64,000 nt of DNA from Pseudomonas sp. GR 6-02 (GCF_001655615.1 NZ_CP011567.1:3357001-3421000), one strand, 5' to 3'. Positions 16,668 to 26,802 are shown, counted from the stretch's first letter. The notes: a model not told the origin generated them from the sequence alone. A program made the numbers and translations.

Positions 16668-18116
16668 TCAGGCCACGATGTCCGAGAACGCCGCCTGGCC
16701 AACGGTGCTGACCAGGAAATCAGCCACGCCGTGCCCGGAGAAGTCCACCGACAACAGGCTGTTGCCGCCCGAAGTGGTCAACACTGCATCGCCTGCCGCA
16801 CCGGTGAACGAGTTCACGAAATGCAGGCCCGCGCCTTTGGTGATGCCGGTCAGGTCGATCTTGTCCAGGCCGCTGACGAAATCGAGGATCTGGTCGACCG
16901 CACCTGGCTTGGAATCGCTGCTGGCCGCGAACACGAAGGTGTCCGAACCCGAGCCGCCCCACAGTTTGTCTGCACCGCCCGCGCCGAAGAGGATGTCGTT
17001 GCCGGCACCGCCCTTCAGTTCGTTGGACACACTGTTACCGATCAACAGGTCGCTACCCGAGCCGCCAATCGCGTTCTCGATCGTGACGCCTTTGGCGATG
17101 GACACGTTGCCCACCAGGCCGCCAACGTCGGAGAACGAGGCTTCATTGAGGTTGATCTTCTGGTTTTGGGTAAAGCCGGAGAAATCCAGGGTGTCCTTGC
17201 CGCCCGCATCCCACACCGAAAACACGACTTTGTCCGACGAGGAAGATGCGCTCAAGAAGTCGCGACCGGCGTTGGAGTTGAAGCCGTAGGTGGTGTCACC
17301 GGTACGGGTGGTGGTGTTGGCACCGTAGAGCTTCTGGATGGCCGCGATATCGTCCATCAGCGGGCCGGAAGAATACGCTTCCACACCGCCCTTGCTGAAG
17401 TTCTGATCGGTATTGCTTTCACTCCAGTAACTCATGACGCTATAACCGCGGGTGTCTTGCCCGTAAGTCGCGTCATTGTAGGTCGGCGCACCTTCACCGG
17501 CGTTGTAATCGCCAGGGTGGGCCAGCCCCAGGGTATGACCGATTTCGTGGGTCAGGGTCTGACGGCCGTAGTTGTTCAGGTCCGGCGTCTTGTTCGGCGT
17601 ATAGCTGCTGTTGGTCAGGTACCACGAAGTGCCGTCATAACCGGCGCCCGTGCCAGGCAGATAAGCGAATGCCGCTGCGCCATCCTGACCACCGCTGTAG
17701 TTGCCGAAGGTCATGTGACCGTCACCACCGGAGGACTTCTCGGTGAAGGTGACGTTGGCCACGTCGGCCCAGGATTGCATGGCGAGCACGGCCTGGGCTT
17801 TCTGTTGCGTATTGAACTGGCTGAACCCGGTAATGCCGTGCTTGTTCATGGTGCTCGACGAGGCCGAGGTCAGGAACGTGTAGGTAAGTTCGATTTTGCC
17901 ACTGCCGTCCTTGTCCTGGTAAGCAGCGCCGTCACGCAGCAGCTGGGTAGCGGCCTGGTCGACGGAGAAGGAGGGTTTGCCATTGACCGTGAGATTGCCA
18001 CCCCGATCATACTGATGGCTGAAACTATCGATCTGGTTGTAGGCAGAACTGGCGGCAGCCAATGGTGCAAAGGCCTGTTCGGCAAGATCAATAGCGTTGT
18101 CTTTTACTTTCGACAT
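16668..18116 (-). CDS. aprX: Serralysin-type zinc metalloprotease AprX/AprA
   Basis: Extracellular alkaline metalloprotease, 482 residues (serralysins run about 475-480). The zinc site [11 protein letters not shown] lies at residues 190-200 (His190, Glu191, His194, His200), with the Met-turn SVMSYW near 226-231. RTX calcium repeats ([33 protein letters not shown]) occupy about 355-400, and the C-terminus carries the type I export signal. There is no N-terminal signal peptide. It is the first gene of the operon with aprI, aprDEF, prtA, prtB and the lipases. The ATG at 18116 is used because AAGGAAG precedes it by 7 bases; that SD lies inside a full RsmA/RsmE consensus site. In milk and soil pseudomonads this enzyme causes casein breakdown (family knowledge). 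Confidence 0.95.
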   Translation of the reverse strand: MSKVKDNAIDLAEQAFAPLAAASSAYNQIDSFSHQYDRGGNLTVNGKPSFSVDQAATQLLRDGAAYQDKDGSGKIELTYTFLTSASSSTMNKHGITGFSQFNTQQKAQAVLAMQSWADVANVTFTEKSSGGDGHMTFGNYSGGQDGAAAFAYLPGTGAGYDGTSWYLTNSSYTPNKTPDLNNYGRQTLTHEIGHTLGLAHPGDYNAGEGAPTYNDATYGQDTRGYSVMSYWSESNTDQNFSKGGVEAYSSGPLMDDIAAIQKLYGANTTTRTGDTTYGFNSNAGRDFLSASSSSDKVVFSVWDAGGKDTLDFSGFTQNQKINLNEASFSDVGGLVGNVSIAKGVTIENAIGGSGSDLLIGNSVSNELKGGAGNDILFGAGGADKLWGGSGSDTFVFAASSDSKPGAVDQILDFVSGLDKIDLTGITKGAGLHFVNSFTGAAGDAVLTTSGGNSLLSVDFSGHGVADFLVSTVGQAAFSDIVA

Positions 18117-18122
18117 AAACAC

Positions 18123-18132
18123 ACTTCCTTGT
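18123..18132 (-). promoter_or_regulatory. RsmA/RsmE (CsrA-family) binding site over the aprX SD
   Basis: On the minus strand this reads ACAAGGAAGT, which fits every position of the published RsmA/RsmE consensus (A/U)CANGGANG(U/A). The GGA core is the aprX Shine-Dalgarno itself, 7 bases before the ATG. Two further GGA motifs (ATAGGACG and ATCGGACA) lie upstream in the leader. This implies GacS/GacA-Rsm control of secreted enzyme translation, as known for aprA in related strains. Confidence 0.75.
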
Positions 18133-18229
18133 TTAGCAATGGAACAGTTTTTGTCCGATACGACAATCTCTGGCGAGATCGTCCTATCACTCGCCCAATG
18201 AAGGCGTATGAAAACTGACACAATTCGAA

Positions 18230-18259
18230 ATCAAACGTCTACATTTTTTTTGACGTCAA
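18230..18259 (-). promoter_or_regulatory. Candidate sigma-70-like promoter of aprX
   Basis: On the minus strand TTGACG (18259-18254) and TTTGAT (18235-18230) are 18 bases apart, about 115 bases before the aprX ATG. The -35 matches 5 of 6 and the -10 only 4 of 6, so this is a weak candidate among several in an AT-rich region. Confidence 0.3.
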
Positions 18260-18630
18260 ATTGAACTGTTTCATAGAACTCCAGCAAACATTGCTTGTGC
18301 TGTCGAAAGATTGTTCTTAGTACAGGGTTTCAGCCGGATTGTCCGACAATTTCATATTTAAATATTAAATATTGGTAAGTTGTTTTTTTGTTGATTGGCT
18401 CTCTTTTTTTGGACTTCTTAGTATCAGTGCCAGTGTATTGACATCAATCAAATTAAACGTCCAGTTAGTTGCCGCAGTGGACAACGACAGGGCTCCGACG
18501 ACCCGTTAATCCCGGCACCGCCCTCAGACCATGCTCGTGATTGCGGCCTGCTAGACTGATTACGCTCTGGCTTGCCAGGCCACCGCATCCGAACGGCCAA
18601 AGTCCCTGTCTCCTGATCTGGAGGTATCCC

Positions 18631-19662
18631 ATGAGCAACAGTACCGAACTCACAACTTTTACCGGCTGGGCCGCAACATCGGCAGGCGCGCCGCTGGAGC
18701 GCTATAGCTACGACCCCGGTCCATTGGGCGCCGAGGAGGTGGAAGTCGCCGTGGAGTATTGCGGCGTCTGCCACTCCGACCAGTCGATGATCGATAACGA
18801 ATGGGGCCTGAGCCACTACCCGTTTATCCCTGGCCACGAAGTAGTCGGCAGTATCGTGCGAGTGGGCGCACAGGTACGCGGTCTCGAAGTGGGGCAACGG
18901 GTGGGCATTGGTTGGTACAAGGGCAGTTGCATGCATTGCTCCTCGTGCATCGGAGGCTCCCACAATCTGTGCAGCACAGTCCAACCCACCATCGTTGGCA
19001 GCAATGGAGGCTTCGCCGATCGCCTGCGTTCGCACTGGGCCTGGGCGCTTGCGATACCGGACGGACTTGACCCGGCCATGGCCGGACCGCTGTTCTGCGC
19101 AGGCTCGACGGTGTTCAACCCGCTCGTGGAATTCGACGTCAAGCCCACTGACCGGGTCGGTGTCGTGGGAATCGGCGGCCTCGGTCATCTGGCACTGCGC
19201 TTTCTCAACGCCTGGGGCTGCGAGGTCACGGCCTTTACCTCGTCGTTGAGCAAGCAGGACGAAGCCAGGCGCCTGGGCGCGCACAACGTGCTCGCCTCTA
19301 CCGACAGCAACGCGCTGAAATCCATTGCCGGCACCCTGGATTTTCTCCTGGTCACCGCCAACGCCGACCTCGACTGGCCGGCCATGCTCGGCACGCTGCG
19401 CGGCAAGGGTCGCCTGCACTTTGTCGGCGTCGTGCCTGGCGCTATTCCAGTGCACGTATTCAACCTCCTGCCCCAACAAAAGAGTGTGTCCGCCTCGCCG
19501 GTTGGCTCGCCCAGTAACACAGCAACCATGCTTGAGTTCTGCGCCCGGCATCAGATCTTGCCGCAGGTCGAACACTTTCCCATGAGCCGGATCAACGACG
19601 CGATTGATCACCTACGCAGTGGCAAGGCGCGTTACCGCGTCGTGCTGGACGCCAGCAAATGA
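18631..19662 (+). CDS. ahr: Zinc-dependent NADPH aldehyde reductase, Ahr-like
   Basis: A medium-chain zinc alcohol dehydrogenase of 343 residues that fits E. coli Ahr (YjgB) in length and layout. It would reduce medium and long aldehydes to alcohols with NADPH. The catalytic zinc site shows in EYCGVCHSDQSMIDNEWG and GHEVVG, the structural zinc Cys cluster in SCMHCSSCIGGSHNLC, and the cofactor motif in VGVVGIGGLGHLAL. The ATG at 18631 is used because GGAGG lies 6 bases upstream; the open frame extends to 18541 without an SD. It is divergent from aprX and ends before a strong terminator, so it looks monocistronic. Confidence 0.85.
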   Translation: MSNSTELTTFTGWAATSAGAPLERYSYDPGPLGAEEVEVAVEYCGVCHSDQSMIDNEWGLSHYPFIPGHEVVGSIVRVGAQVRGLEVGQRVGIGWYKGSCMHCSSCIGGSHNLCSTVQPTIVGSNGGFADRLRSHWAWALAIPDGLDPAMAGPLFCAGSTVFNPLVEFDVKPTDRVGVVGIGGLGHLALRFLNAWGCEVTAFTSSLSKQDEARRLGAHNVLASTDSNALKSIAGTLDFLLVTANADLDWPAMLGTLRGKGRLHFVGVVPGAIPVHVFNLLPQQKSVSASPVGSPSNTATMLEFCARHQILPQVEHFPMSRINDAIDHLRSGKARYRVVLDASK

Positions 19663-19668
19663 CAGACT

Positions 19669-19699
19669 GGCGCGTCGGGTAATACCGCACGCGCCTTTT
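19669..19699 (+). terminator. Rho-independent terminator of ahr
   Basis: A stem of GGCGCGT / ACGCGCC extended inward by CGG / CCG with one bulged base, followed by TTTT, starts 6 bases after the ahr stop. It also lies downstream of the convergent PotF-like gene. Confidence 0.8.
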
Positions 19700-19735
19700 G
19701 CCATCGCTACTCGAGAGGTGTTGCAGGCAGACCGA

Positions 19736-20851
<1,116 letters not shown>

Positions 20852-20880
20852 TTATTGGAGAACTGGCAGGCAATCAGAGA

Positions 20881-20970
20881 TCAAAAAATCAAAACGTAGG
20901 TCTTGCGCACGGTTTCCTGGATGTCCCAGATGCCGAGGCTGTTGGCTGGCAACATCAGTGCATCGCCGTT
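20881..20970 (-). pseudogene. C-terminal remnant of a cupin (DUF861-like) gene
   Basis: Right after the oxidoreductase stop, an open frame without a start encodes about 29 residues, NGDALMLPANSLGIWDIQET then VRKTYVLIF and a stop. This looks like the last strands of a small cupin_3 protein, where a GDxhhhPxxhxGxWxhxExVxKxYVIh pattern is usual. Such cupin genes commonly accompany FAD oxidoreductase and polyamine-binding genes in Pseudomonas (family knowledge). The N-terminal two thirds is absent. The match is by eye only. Confidence 0.55.
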
Positions 20971-22376
20971 CAGCGCATGAAACCTTCCATGAACCCCGCG
21001 ACCCGGCCGGCCAGTTTGCGACGCCAGGGCGCGGTGGACGGATTGGCCAGGGTCTGGTCTTCGTGAACGAAGCTGCGGATGATTGCGTTGTAGCCCAGCC
21101 AGCGGCAGGGCTCCGGCTCCCAGGCCTTGAGCGCGTCGAGACCGCCCTCCGCAATCACCCACGGCTGGCGCACCAACTCGGTATCGCGCCGAAGAATCAG
21201 ATCGGCCAGCGTCCGCCCGCCGAGGTTGCTGGCACCCACGCCTTCTCCGCCATAACCGCCCGACAAGGCGATGCCGCTGGCCTGATCGCAGAGCATGTGC
21301 GGCTTGAAGCGCCGGGACATCCCCAGGTTGCCTCCCCAGGCGTGGGTGATTCGCACGTTCTTGAGCTGTGGGAAGAGTTCACCGAACAGGTAGCGTCGCA
21401 ACTGCACTTCGCTGGCGCTCAGCTCGAAGTCATGGCGCAACTTGCCGGCAAACTGATAGCCGCCACGGGCGCCAAACACCAGACGGTTGTCGGCCGTGCG
21501 CTGGCCGTAGGTGACCTGGCGGCTGCTTTCGCTGAACGCCTGACCATGGCTGAGACCGATGTCGTCCCAGGTCGCGGCGGACAGCGGTTCGGTCGCCACC
21601 AGTAAACTCTGCACGGGCAATTGATAACGACCCAGCGGCGGCAACGTGACTGCGTAACCTTCTACCGCCGGCACGATCCAGCGGTTGCGAACCTGCGCGC
21701 GGGCGGTGCGCAAACTGCCCGACTGCCATTGGGTGACCGGGCTGTTTTCATAAATTTTGACCCCCATGCGCTCCACCGTCCGTGCCAGACCTCGCACCAA
21801 CTTTGCCGGGTGAATGGTCGCCACGTGCGGTGCATAGATACCGCCATAAGGTTTGGCAATTCTGATCTGTTGCGCCAATTGCTCGGTGTTGAGCCAGCGG
21901 TAGTCGGCCTCGGTCAGCCCTTGGCGGTAGAGCGCGTCCAGATAATCACGCAGGCTGGCTTCCTGCTCCGGGTAACGCGCCGCACAGTAAAGCGCCCCGC
22001 CCTTGCGGTAATCGCAGTCAATGCCTTCTCGTTCGAGGACGATCTCTACTTCATCAGGGATCCTGTGCAACAGATCGAAAGAGGCGCGACGTTGTTCCGC
22101 CGGTAGTCCGGCGAGCAAGCGGTCTTCACCCAGCAGATTGCCCATCAACCAGCCGCCGTTACGGCCCGACGCACCAAACCCCGCGGTTTGGGCTTCGACG
22201 ATGGCGATGTTCAGTCCCGGCGCCAGGCGTTTGAGGTAGTACGCCGTCCAGAGCCCGGTGTACCCGGCGCCAATGATGGCCACGTCGACGTCCAGGTCCT
22301 GTTCCAGCGCCGGGCGCGCCAGCATCGGCTCGTCGAGTTGATCCATCCACAAACTGATCGTTCGCCACGCTGCCAT
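20970..22376 (-). CDS. FAD-dependent amine oxidoreductase (DAO family, PuuB-like)
   Basis: A 468-residue flavoenzyme of the D-amino acid oxidase fold. The FAD-binding motif VDVAIIGAGYTGLWTAYYL sits near residues 28-46, followed by GFGASGRNGGWLMG, the second nucleotide contact typical of gamma-glutamylputrescine oxidase-like enzymes. The C-terminal GGYGGEGVGASNLGGRTLAD closes the FAD site. It would oxidise an amine or gamma-glutamyl-amine to an aldehyde in the cytoplasm. It stands between an AraC regulator (51 bases upstream) and the polyamine-binding protein gene, consistent with amine catabolism. The substrate is not determinable from sequence. Its stop codon abuts the cupin remnant. Confidence 0.82.
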   Translation of the reverse strand: MAAWRTISLWMDQLDEPMLARPALEQDLDVDVAIIGAGYTGLWTAYYLKRLAPGLNIAIVEAQTAGFGASGRNGGWLMGNLLGEDRLLAGLPAEQRRASFDLLHRIPDEVEIVLEREGIDCDYRKGGALYCAARYPEQEASLRDYLDALYRQGLTEADYRWLNTEQLAQQIRIAKPYGGIYAPHVATIHPAKLVRGLARTVERMGVKIYENSPVTQWQSGSLRTARAQVRNRWIVPAVEGYAVTLPPLGRYQLPVQSLLVATEPLSAATWDDIGLSHGQAFSESSRQVTYGQRTADNRLVFGARGGYQFAGKLRHDFELSASEVQLRRYLFGELFPQLKNVRITHAWGGNLGMSRRFKPHMLCDQASGIALSGGYGGEGVGASNLGGRTLADLILRRDTELVRQPWVIAEGGLDALKAWEPEPCRWLGYNAIIRSFVHEDQTLANPSTAPWRRKLAGRVAGFMEGFMR

Positions 22377-22427
22377 GCAAGACTCCGCCGCTCAATACTT
22401 CGATGGCGTCGATCCTAGTGCGTGGGC

Positions 22428-23243
22428 TCAGGGGCCGTCTTGCGCGCGTGCACGCAAAGAAATTTGTTTGGCGTAAGCCTTGGGCGACAGACCGGTGTGC
22501 TGGCGGAAACAGCTGTAAAACGCCGACAGCGAATTGAAGCCTGCGGCAAAGGCCAGCTCATCGATACGCAGTGGTGGAGTGGCACTGTCCAGTGCCGCGA
22601 GCAAATGCTGCAACCGCGCCTGATTGACGTAACGGTAGAAGCTTTGACCGAGCACCTGGTTCAACAGGTAGGAAATCTGATTGCGGCTGTAACCGCACTC
22701 CTTCGCCACCCGTTGCAGGTCGAGTTCGGGATCCAGGTACGGCTGCTGTCCCTGGAAATACTGCTGCAAGTCTTCGGCCATGAAGCTCAGCTGTCGCGGT
22801 GACAACCCGAGCCGACTGACCGCCGGGCGCAGGTTGCGGGCGGCTTTGCCGGATGTTTGTTCATGTACAAGGGTGGCGTATTCATTGACCCGCCAGATCA
22901 GCCCGTCACGCACGGTGATCGCCTCGCTGGTCCGAAACGACACCAGCCCTTCACCGCCGCGAAGGGTGATGCGGTATTGAATGAACGCCGTGTTGCCATC
23001 CAGTCGAATACGGTCCGAGTGCTCCAGCACCTCATCCGGATCCCGGGGCATACTGTCGCGCACGTAGTCGCGCAACGCATCCAGCCCCATCACGCGGTTC
23101 TGGAAAAAGTCGTTGTACTGAATGTCCGGGTGATAAAGCGCGATCACACCATCAAGATCCCGGTGCTTCCAGCGCAGGTGGTAACGCATGACCGTGTCGC
23201 CCGTGGCCTGGGTTTGCGACGGACCATCATCATCGGCGTGCAT
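22428..23243 (-). CDS. AraC-family regulator with an N-terminal SnoaL/NTF2-like domain
   Basis: A 271-residue regulator with an unusual front half. Residues about 15-130 (MRYHLRWKHRDLDGVIALYH, then NDFFQNRVMGLDALRDYV and RVNEYATLVHEQ) look like a SnoaL/NTF2-like fold, a small-ligand pocket. Residues about 165-265 are an AraC DNA-binding domain with two helix-turn-helix units (LQRVAKECGYSRNQISYLLN and IDELAFAAGFNSLSAFYSCF, then RQHTGLSPKAYAKQ). The ATG at 23243 is used; its SD is poor (GAGTCCTCT), and the frame stays open upstream. It lies 51 bases before the flavin oxidoreductase and probably controls that operon in response to an amine or aldehyde; this is inference. Confidence 0.8.
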   Translation of the reverse strand: MHADDDGPSQTQATGDTVMRYHLRWKHRDLDGVIALYHPDIQYNDFFQNRVMGLDALRDYVRDSMPRDPDEVLEHSDRIRLDGNTAFIQYRITLRGGEGLVSFRTSEAITVRDGLIWRVNEYATLVHEQTSGKAARNLRPAVSRLGLSPRQLSFMAEDLQQYFQGQQPYLDPELDLQRVAKECGYSRNQISYLLNQVLGQSFYRYVNQARLQHLLAALDSATPPLRIDELAFAAGFNSLSAFYSCFRQHTGLSPKAYAKQISLRARAQDGP

Positions 23244-23502
23244 AGAGGACTCGACGAGAAAAAACCGAGCTTGCCGAAGTTCTGTCCGGGCTTCAATGAC
23301 CAATGGGATGCCCGGCCCGGCAATGCTGGCCCTTGGCCGAGATGCCCGTATCTCATGACCTGCATCAAAAAAACTGAACCAATCGCTGAACGGTCTGAAA
23401 AATTCCACATGATTTTCACATCCGGGTGCTACTTTTAAAGACAGTCACCGGTTGAGCCATTGAAGGCTCTTCCCTCCTAACATGAGCTAAAGGAAGCGCT
23501 CG

Positions 23503-23526
23503 ATGAAGAAGGTGGGCAACACATGA
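23503..23526 (+). CDS. Seven-codon leader ORF overlapping the DUF1652 start
   Basis: ATG AAG AAG GTG GGC AAC ACA TGA encodes MKKVGNT. It has its own SD (AAGGAAG, 6 bases upstream), and its stop overlaps the next ATG as ATGA. It could deliver ribosomes to the DUF1652 gene by termination-reinitiation. Alternatively the strong SD is simply placed far from the true start. Confidence 0.4.
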   Translation: MKKVGNT

Positions 23527-23798
23527 ATCAAGGTTCATTCAGCAAGGTTACTTTTCCAAATGCCTGCCAGCTGATGCGCTGGCATTTTCATCCCATGGGT
23601 TTCGAGGCGACCATGGATGCACCGGGCAGCATGGTTGCTCGCCTGTTCGACCGAGCCAGCGGCGAAACCATGATCGCCATTGCCGGCATTCCTTGTGCAA
23701 CGGTCATGAACGCTGCCGATGTAGAGCGGATTATCGAAGCGGTCGAGGATGAGCTGGAAGCGTTCATTCCTCCGCAGACGCTCAGGAGTTATGCCTGA
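23523..23798 (+). CDS. DUF1652 protein
   Basis: A 91-residue protein of the Pseudomonas-restricted DUF1652 family; the core FPNACQLMRWHFHPMGFEAT resembles the conserved start, with a later MIAIAGIPCATVMNAADVER strand-helix. No signal peptide or membrane segment is present, so it is probably cytoplasmic. The function of the family is unknown. The start at 23523 has no ideal SD and overlaps the stop of a tiny leader ORF. It stands alone between the divergent AraC gene and a REP doublet. Confidence 0.75.
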   Translation: MNQGSFSKVTFPNACQLMRWHFHPMGFEATMDAPGSMVARLFDRASGETMIAIAGIPCATVMNAADVERIIEAVEDELEAFIPPQTLRSYA

Positions 23799-23824
23799 CG
23801 GTCAGGACAAAGGCGCGGGACTAT

Positions 23825-23959
23825 TGTGGCGAGGGGGCTTGCCCCCGTTGGGCTGCGCAGCGGCCCCAAAAAAACATTCACTGCGATCCTCCAGGTAAAA
23901 CGCATCAACCGGATTTGCGACTGCTACGCAGCCGAACGGGGGCAAGCCCCCTCGCCACA
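23825..23959. repeat. REP doublet, TGTGGCGAGG family
   Basis: Inverted TGTGGCGAGGGGGCTTGCCC units with a longer spacer than at 11361, between the 3' ends of the DUF1652 gene and the convergent cystathionine gamma-lyase gene. Confidence 0.85.
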
Positions 23960-23985
23960 CAAGCCCGCTCCCACATGAATTGCGC

Positions 23986-25167
23986 TTAACTGATAGACAT
24001 CAGCGCCTGGGCCAGATCGGCGCGTAGGTCTTCGACATCCTCCACCCCCACAGACAAACGCACCAGCGCATCGCTGATACCTAGCTGTGCGCGGGTTTCT
24101 GCGGGAATGGTGGCGTGAGTCATGATCGCCGGGTGCTCGATCAGGCTTTCCACCCCGCCCAGGCTCTCGGCCAAGGCAAAGATCCGCACACTCTCGAGAA
24201 AACGCCTGGCGCCCGTCAGGTCGCTGTTCAGCTCGACGGAAATCATCCCGCCGAACCCGCGCATCTGCCGCCGCGCCAATTCGTGCTGCGGGTGCGATGG
24301 CAGGCCCGGATAATACACGCGTGCCACTTGCGGCTGACGTTCCAGCCATTGCGCCAACTCCAGCGCGTTGCTGCAATGACGTTCCATGCGCAGCGCCAGG
24401 GTCTTCACCCCGCGCAAGGTGAGGAACGCGTCGAACGGCCCGGCGATCGCCCCCACTGCGTTCTGCAGAAAGCCCAGGCGCTCGGCCAGTTCTGCATTCT
24501 GCCCGACCACTGCGATGCCGCCGATCACGTCGGAATGACCGTTGAGGTACTTGGTCGTCGAGTGCAGCACGATATCAAAGCCCAATTCCAGAGGACGCTG
24601 GATCCACGGGCTGGCGAAGGTGTTGTCCGCCACGCAGATGATGCCGCGCTCGCGACAGATGCGTGCGACGGCGGCGAGGTCAGTGAGGCTGAGCAAAGGA
24701 TTGCTCGGCGTCTCGACCCAGACCATCCGCGTGTCATGCTGCAGCGCCGCTTCGAAGGCCGCCAGGTTCGTCAGATCAACGAAGCTGAAGCGATGCCCCG
24801 CGCTGCGCCGGCGCACCCGTTCGAACAGACGGAAAGTCCCGCCGTACAAGTCATTGCCAGAAACGATGTGCGCACCCGCGTCGAACAATTCGAGCACAGT
24901 GGCGATCGCCGCCAGCCCGGAGGCGAAAGCGAACGCCTGGGTGCCGCCCTCAAGGTCCGCCACGCAACGCTCCAGGGCAAAGCGCGTCGGGTTGTGCGAA
25001 CGCCCGTAATCGAAGCCCTTGTGCACACCGGGGCTCTGCTGCGCATAGGTGGAGTTGGCGTAAATCGGCGGCATCAGCGCCCCGGTGGTCGGGTCCGGCG
25101 TCTGTCCGGCATGGATCACACGGGTGGCAAAGCCCCGTGGCGCGGTGCTTTCATCGTGCTGACTCAT
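23986..25167 (-). CDS. Cystathionine gamma-lyase (trans-sulfuration PLP enzyme)
   Basis: A Cys/Met-metabolism PLP enzyme of 393 residues. The Schiff-base Lys is in [17 protein letters not shown], the PLP phosphate contact in [15 protein letters not shown], and the family signature around it is intact. It overlaps the cystathionine beta-synthase gene by 4 bases (ATGA). Together they would turn homocysteine and serine into cystathionine and then cysteine, 2-oxobutyrate and ammonia, as in the P. aeruginosa PA0399-PA0400 pair (known arrangement). On sequence alone gamma-synthase activity (MetB) cannot be excluded; the neighbour favours the lyase. Confidence 0.85.
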   Translation of the reverse strand: MSQHDESTAPRGFATRVIHAGQTPDPTTGALMPPIYANSTYAQQSPGVHKGFDYGRSHNPTRFALERCVADLEGGTQAFAFASGLAAIATVLELFDAGAHIVSGNDLYGGTFRLFERVRRRSAGHRFSFVDLTNLAAFEAALQHDTRMVWVETPSNPLLSLTDLAAVARICRERGIICVADNTFASPWIQRPLELGFDIVLHSTTKYLNGHSDVIGGIAVVGQNAELAERLGFLQNAVGAIAGPFDAFLTLRGVKTLALRMERHCSNALELAQWLERQPQVARVYYPGLPSHPQHELARRQMRGFGGMISVELNSDLTGARRFLESVRIFALAESLGGVESLIEHPAIMTHATIPAETRAQLGISDALVRLSVGVEDVEDLRADLAQALMSIS

Positions 25168-26540
25168 GCCAGTGATCTCCGCAAGTGATTGAGCATGTCG
25201 ACGCGGGTAATCAGGCCATGGAAGCCCGAGGTGTCGGCGATGATCGCCACCAGCCCACGGTCGAGCACCGCCTCCAGTTCAGCAAGACTGGCACCGGGAG
25301 GCAGGGTTTCGAGTTTGTCGGTCATCGCGCTGGTCACGGTCATGCGAAAGTGCGTGGCGTCTTCATGCACGCCAAACAGAATATCGGACTCGTCGATGAC
25401 CCCGACCAGCCGCTGCCCGTCCACCAGCACCGGCAGTTGCGACACATCCGCCAGGCGCATGCGCTGGAAGGCGGTGAGCAAGGTGTCGTCCGGGCCGACG
25501 CTGACCACCCGGCCATCCTCGAAACGCCGCGCGATCAGGTCACGCAAATCGCCGTAGCGTTTGCGCGCAAGCAGGCCCTGATCGTTCATCCACTGGTCGT
25601 TGTAGATCTTCGACAGATAACGGGTGCCGGTGTCGCAAACGAAACTGACCACCCGCTTCGGCTCGGTTTGCTCGCGGCAATAGCGCAATGCCGCCGCCAG
25701 CAAGGTGCCCGTCGAAGAGCCGCCGAGAATGCCTTCGGCGCGCAGCAGCTGGCGGGCATGATCGAAGCTTTCCTCGTCGCTGATCGAATAGGCCTTGCGC
25801 ACGCTGGAAAGGTCGGCAATCGACGGAATGAAGTCCTCGCCGATGCCCTCCACCGCCCAGGAGCCGGGCGTACCAAGGGTGCCGCTGCGGCTGTATTCCG
25901 CCATCACCGAGCCGACCGGGTCGGCCAGCACCATTTCCAGATTCGGTTGTACGCGCTGAAAGAAACGAGTCAGCCCGGTCAGCGTGCCGGCCGAACCGAC
26001 ACCAACCACGATGGCATCCACATCATGCTGAGTCTGCGCCCAGATCTCCGGCGCGGTGCTGCACTCGTGGGCCAGCGGGTTGGCCGGGTTGTTGAACTGA
26101 TCGGCGAAGAAGGCGTCGGGAATGTCCTTGGCCAGCCGCGCAGCGACGTCCTGGTAATAATCGGGATGGCCCTTGCCGACGTCGGAGCGGGTGATATGCA
26201 CCTCGGCGCCCATCGCTTTGAGGTGAAGGACTTTCTCGGTGGACATCTTGTCCGGCACCACCAGTACCACCCGATAGCCCTTGGCGCGACCGACCAGTGC
26301 CAGCCCCAGGCCAGTGTTGCCGGCCGTGGCCTCGACGATGGTACCGCCGGGGCGCAGGCGACCGTCGCGCTCGGCGGCGTCGATCATCGCCAGGCCGATG
26401 CGATCCTTGATCGAACCACCGGGGTTCTGCGATTCAAGCTTGAGGAACAGTGTGCATGGGCCGGTATCGAAGCGGCTGATACGCACCAGCGGCGTATTGC
26501 CGATCAGTTCGAGCACGGCGGGACGGGAGTTGTTCGGCAT
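25164..26540 (-). CDS. Cystathionine beta-synthase with C-terminal CBS pair
   Basis: A fold-II PLP enzyme of 458 residues. The N-terminal catalytic domain shows LELIGNTPLVRI, the PLP Lys near residue 45 in NPGGSIKDRIGLAM, the Asn-contact loop VEATAGNTGLGLAL and the phosphate-binding VVGVGSAGTLTGLTR. After about residue 330 come two CBS motifs (VVSVGPDDTLLTAFQRMRLA and the region ending LITRVDMLNHL), a sensor module for adenosyl ligands. The usual bacterial enzyme has this layout and no heme domain. GAGGTG stands 6 bases before the ATG. First gene of the two-gene reverse transsulfuration operon. Confidence 0.88.
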   Translation of the reverse strand: MPNNSRPAVLELIGNTPLVRISRFDTGPCTLFLKLESQNPGGSIKDRIGLAMIDAAERDGRLRPGGTIVEATAGNTGLGLALVGRAKGYRVVLVVPDKMSTEKVLHLKAMGAEVHITRSDVGKGHPDYYQDVAARLAKDIPDAFFADQFNNPANPLAHECSTAPEIWAQTQHDVDAIVVGVGSAGTLTGLTRFFQRVQPNLEMVLADPVGSVMAEYSRSGTLGTPGSWAVEGIGEDFIPSIADLSSVRKAYSISDEESFDHARQLLRAEGILGGSSTGTLLAAALRYCREQTEPKRVVSFVCDTGTRYLSKIYNDQWMNDQGLLARKRYGDLRDLIARRFEDGRVVSVGPDDTLLTAFQRMRLADVSQLPVLVDGQRLVGVIDESDILFGVHEDATHFRMTVTSAMTDKLETLPPGASLAELEAVLDRGLVAIIADTSGFHGLITRVDMLNHLRRSLA

Positions 26541-26660
26541 GTCGTCACCTCGCTACGGGTATCCGCACTGGATGGACAGCGACCTGAAGCGTGTCGAGCG
26601 CCTCGTCGCAATCAAAGCCTCGCTTGGACCATAGGCCGGGATCGCGCCCCTCGCAACTTT

Positions 26661-26774
26661 TGTGGCGAGGGAGCTTGCTCCCGCTTGAGTGCGCAGCGCT
26701 CACAAAAATCGGCAATGCTTGTCGCATTTTTGGGGCCGCTACGCAGCCCAGCGGGAGCAAGCTCCCTCGCCACA
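26661..26774. repeat. REP doublet, TGTGGCGAGGGAGC family
   Basis: Inverted TGTGGCGAGGGAGCTTGCTC units flank a short unique spacer, between the 3' end of the helicase gene and the 5' side of the cystathionine beta-synthase gene. Confidence 0.85.
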
Positions 26775-26802
26775 GGTTTTTGACTCAAGACTCTCTTGAG
26801 GT

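Larger units (their letters stand above)
18117..18630. promoter_or_regulatory. Divergent control region between aprX and the ahr-like gene
   Basis: A 514-base gap with no gene. The middle (about 18350-18430) is very AT-rich, with TATTTAAATATTAAATATTG and T-tracts. A perfect TGACGTCA palindrome lies at 18251-18258. It must hold the promoters of both divergent genes; AT-rich DNA of this kind often binds H-NS/MvaT-type silencers, which is inference here. Confidence 0.6.

Noticed and set aside
16296..18218. 640-codon plus-strand open frame
   Set aside because: Antisense to aprX and aprI; no start signal or family features.
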